Assembly (NCBI GenBank): GCA_028278225.1
Contig: JANQEU010000104.1
Location: forward strand, 124,001 to 188,000
Source: Cyclobacteriaceae bacterium
Lineage (GTDB): Bacteria > Bacteroidota > Bacteroidia > Cytophagales > Cyclobacteriaceae
Direction: 5' to 3'
DNA: 64,000 nt
Below the pieces are notes generated by a model that saw only the letters and a program-made list of their open reading frames with translations, was not told the DNA's origin and ran no database searches. This document shows positions 63,875 through 64,000 of the stretch, piece by piece. A program made the position numbers and the translations under genes. How positions within the stretch are numbered: position 1 is the stretch's first letter; each line of letters begins with the position of its first letter.

Positions 63875-64000
63875 AATATTTATACACTTTGATTTTTGTA
63901 CTCTTCTCGGCAGCTTTGTTTGCACAAAATGACGAGGCGCTACGCAAAATTGAAAGCGCAAAGATCGCACTGATCACAGAGCGCCTGAACCTGACCCCTG
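63871..64000 (+). CDS. Exported sensor-type protein of the ECF operon, partial
   Basis: Only the first 43 residues are in the window: a signal (MKYLYTLIFVLFSAALFAQ) then NDEALRKIESAKIALITERL and NLTP. The second part is the start of the Spy/LTxEQ-like helical proteins often called sensor of ECF sigma in Bacteroidetes. It probably monitors periplasmic protein state and controls the membrane regulator upstream. The 3' end is outside. Confidence 0.7.
   Translation, partial: MKYLYTLIFVLFSAALFAQNDEALRKIESAKIALITERLNLTP

Overview
The window looks like a chromosomal segment of an aerobic Bacteroidetes bacterium, most likely order Cytophagales. The pointers are TonB-dependent receptors with STN and carboxypeptidase-like domains, many lipoproteins of Bacteroidetes-only families (DUF4270, DUF4249 and a probable DUF6515), the long Bacteroidetes-type IspG, a fused SerB-SerA protein, an alternative complex III plus cytochrome oxidase operon, and several promoters of the Bacteroidetes type (TTTG, about 19 bases, TAnnTTTG). 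Coding density is high. I saw no tRNA, rRNA, CRISPR array, prophage or insertion sequence.

Layout. 1-6.1 kb: the start of a Pro/Glu-rich exported protein (cut by the edge), leuS, and a long acidic coiled-coil lipoprotein followed by an outer-membrane barrel. 6.1-10.9 kb (minus strand): a tightly packed isoprenoid gene ispG with a small membrane protein, an MmcQ/YjbR protein and an SGNH hydrolase lipoprotein, then an unknown lipoprotein and a VOC-fold protein. 10.9-15.8 kb: an SDR reductase, an MlaE/MlaF lipid-transport pair, a cytochrome b561, and a LytS/LytR-like two-component system. 16.0-28.6 kb (plus strand): envelope genes, namely a DUF4270/kelch/barrel trio, a five-gene cassette headed by a 923-residue barrel protein, and a TonB receptor/DUF4249 pair. 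28.7-30.1 kb: an orphan membrane protein and a HigA antitoxin whose HigB partner survives only as a C-terminal remnant.

30.1-52.7 kb (minus strand): the respiratory core. actABCDEF (quinol:cytochrome c oxidoreductase) runs directly into cytochrome c oxidase subunits II and I, heme O synthase, two subunit III proteins, subunit IV, an SCO-like protein without copper ligands, DUF420, a small CxxC protein and DUF983. A giant NtrY-like histidine kinase and a giant outer-membrane protein follow. Together the act and cox genes encode a quinol-to-oxygen electron route; a good promoter lies just before actA.

52.9-64.0 kb: a gamma-glutamyltransferase lipoprotein, an unknown exported protein, a serine hydrolase, and a serine-biosynthesis locus (serB-serA fusion and a SerC-like aminotransferase). 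Between the two serine genes lie a YtxJ-like protein that lost its redox cysteine and a probable structured RNA on the opposite strand. Then come a tandem UspA protein, a MarR regulator with a palindromic site at its own start, a broken four-helix-bundle (S23) gene, and the beginning of an ECF sigma / membrane regulator / sensor operon that runs off the right edge.

The best candidates for something new are the minus-strand RNA at 59562-59772, the two thiol-redox relatives that have lost their cysteines, the RGG-rich envelope cassette at 19.6-25.0 kb, and the kinase/giant outer-membrane pair attached to the respiratory operon.
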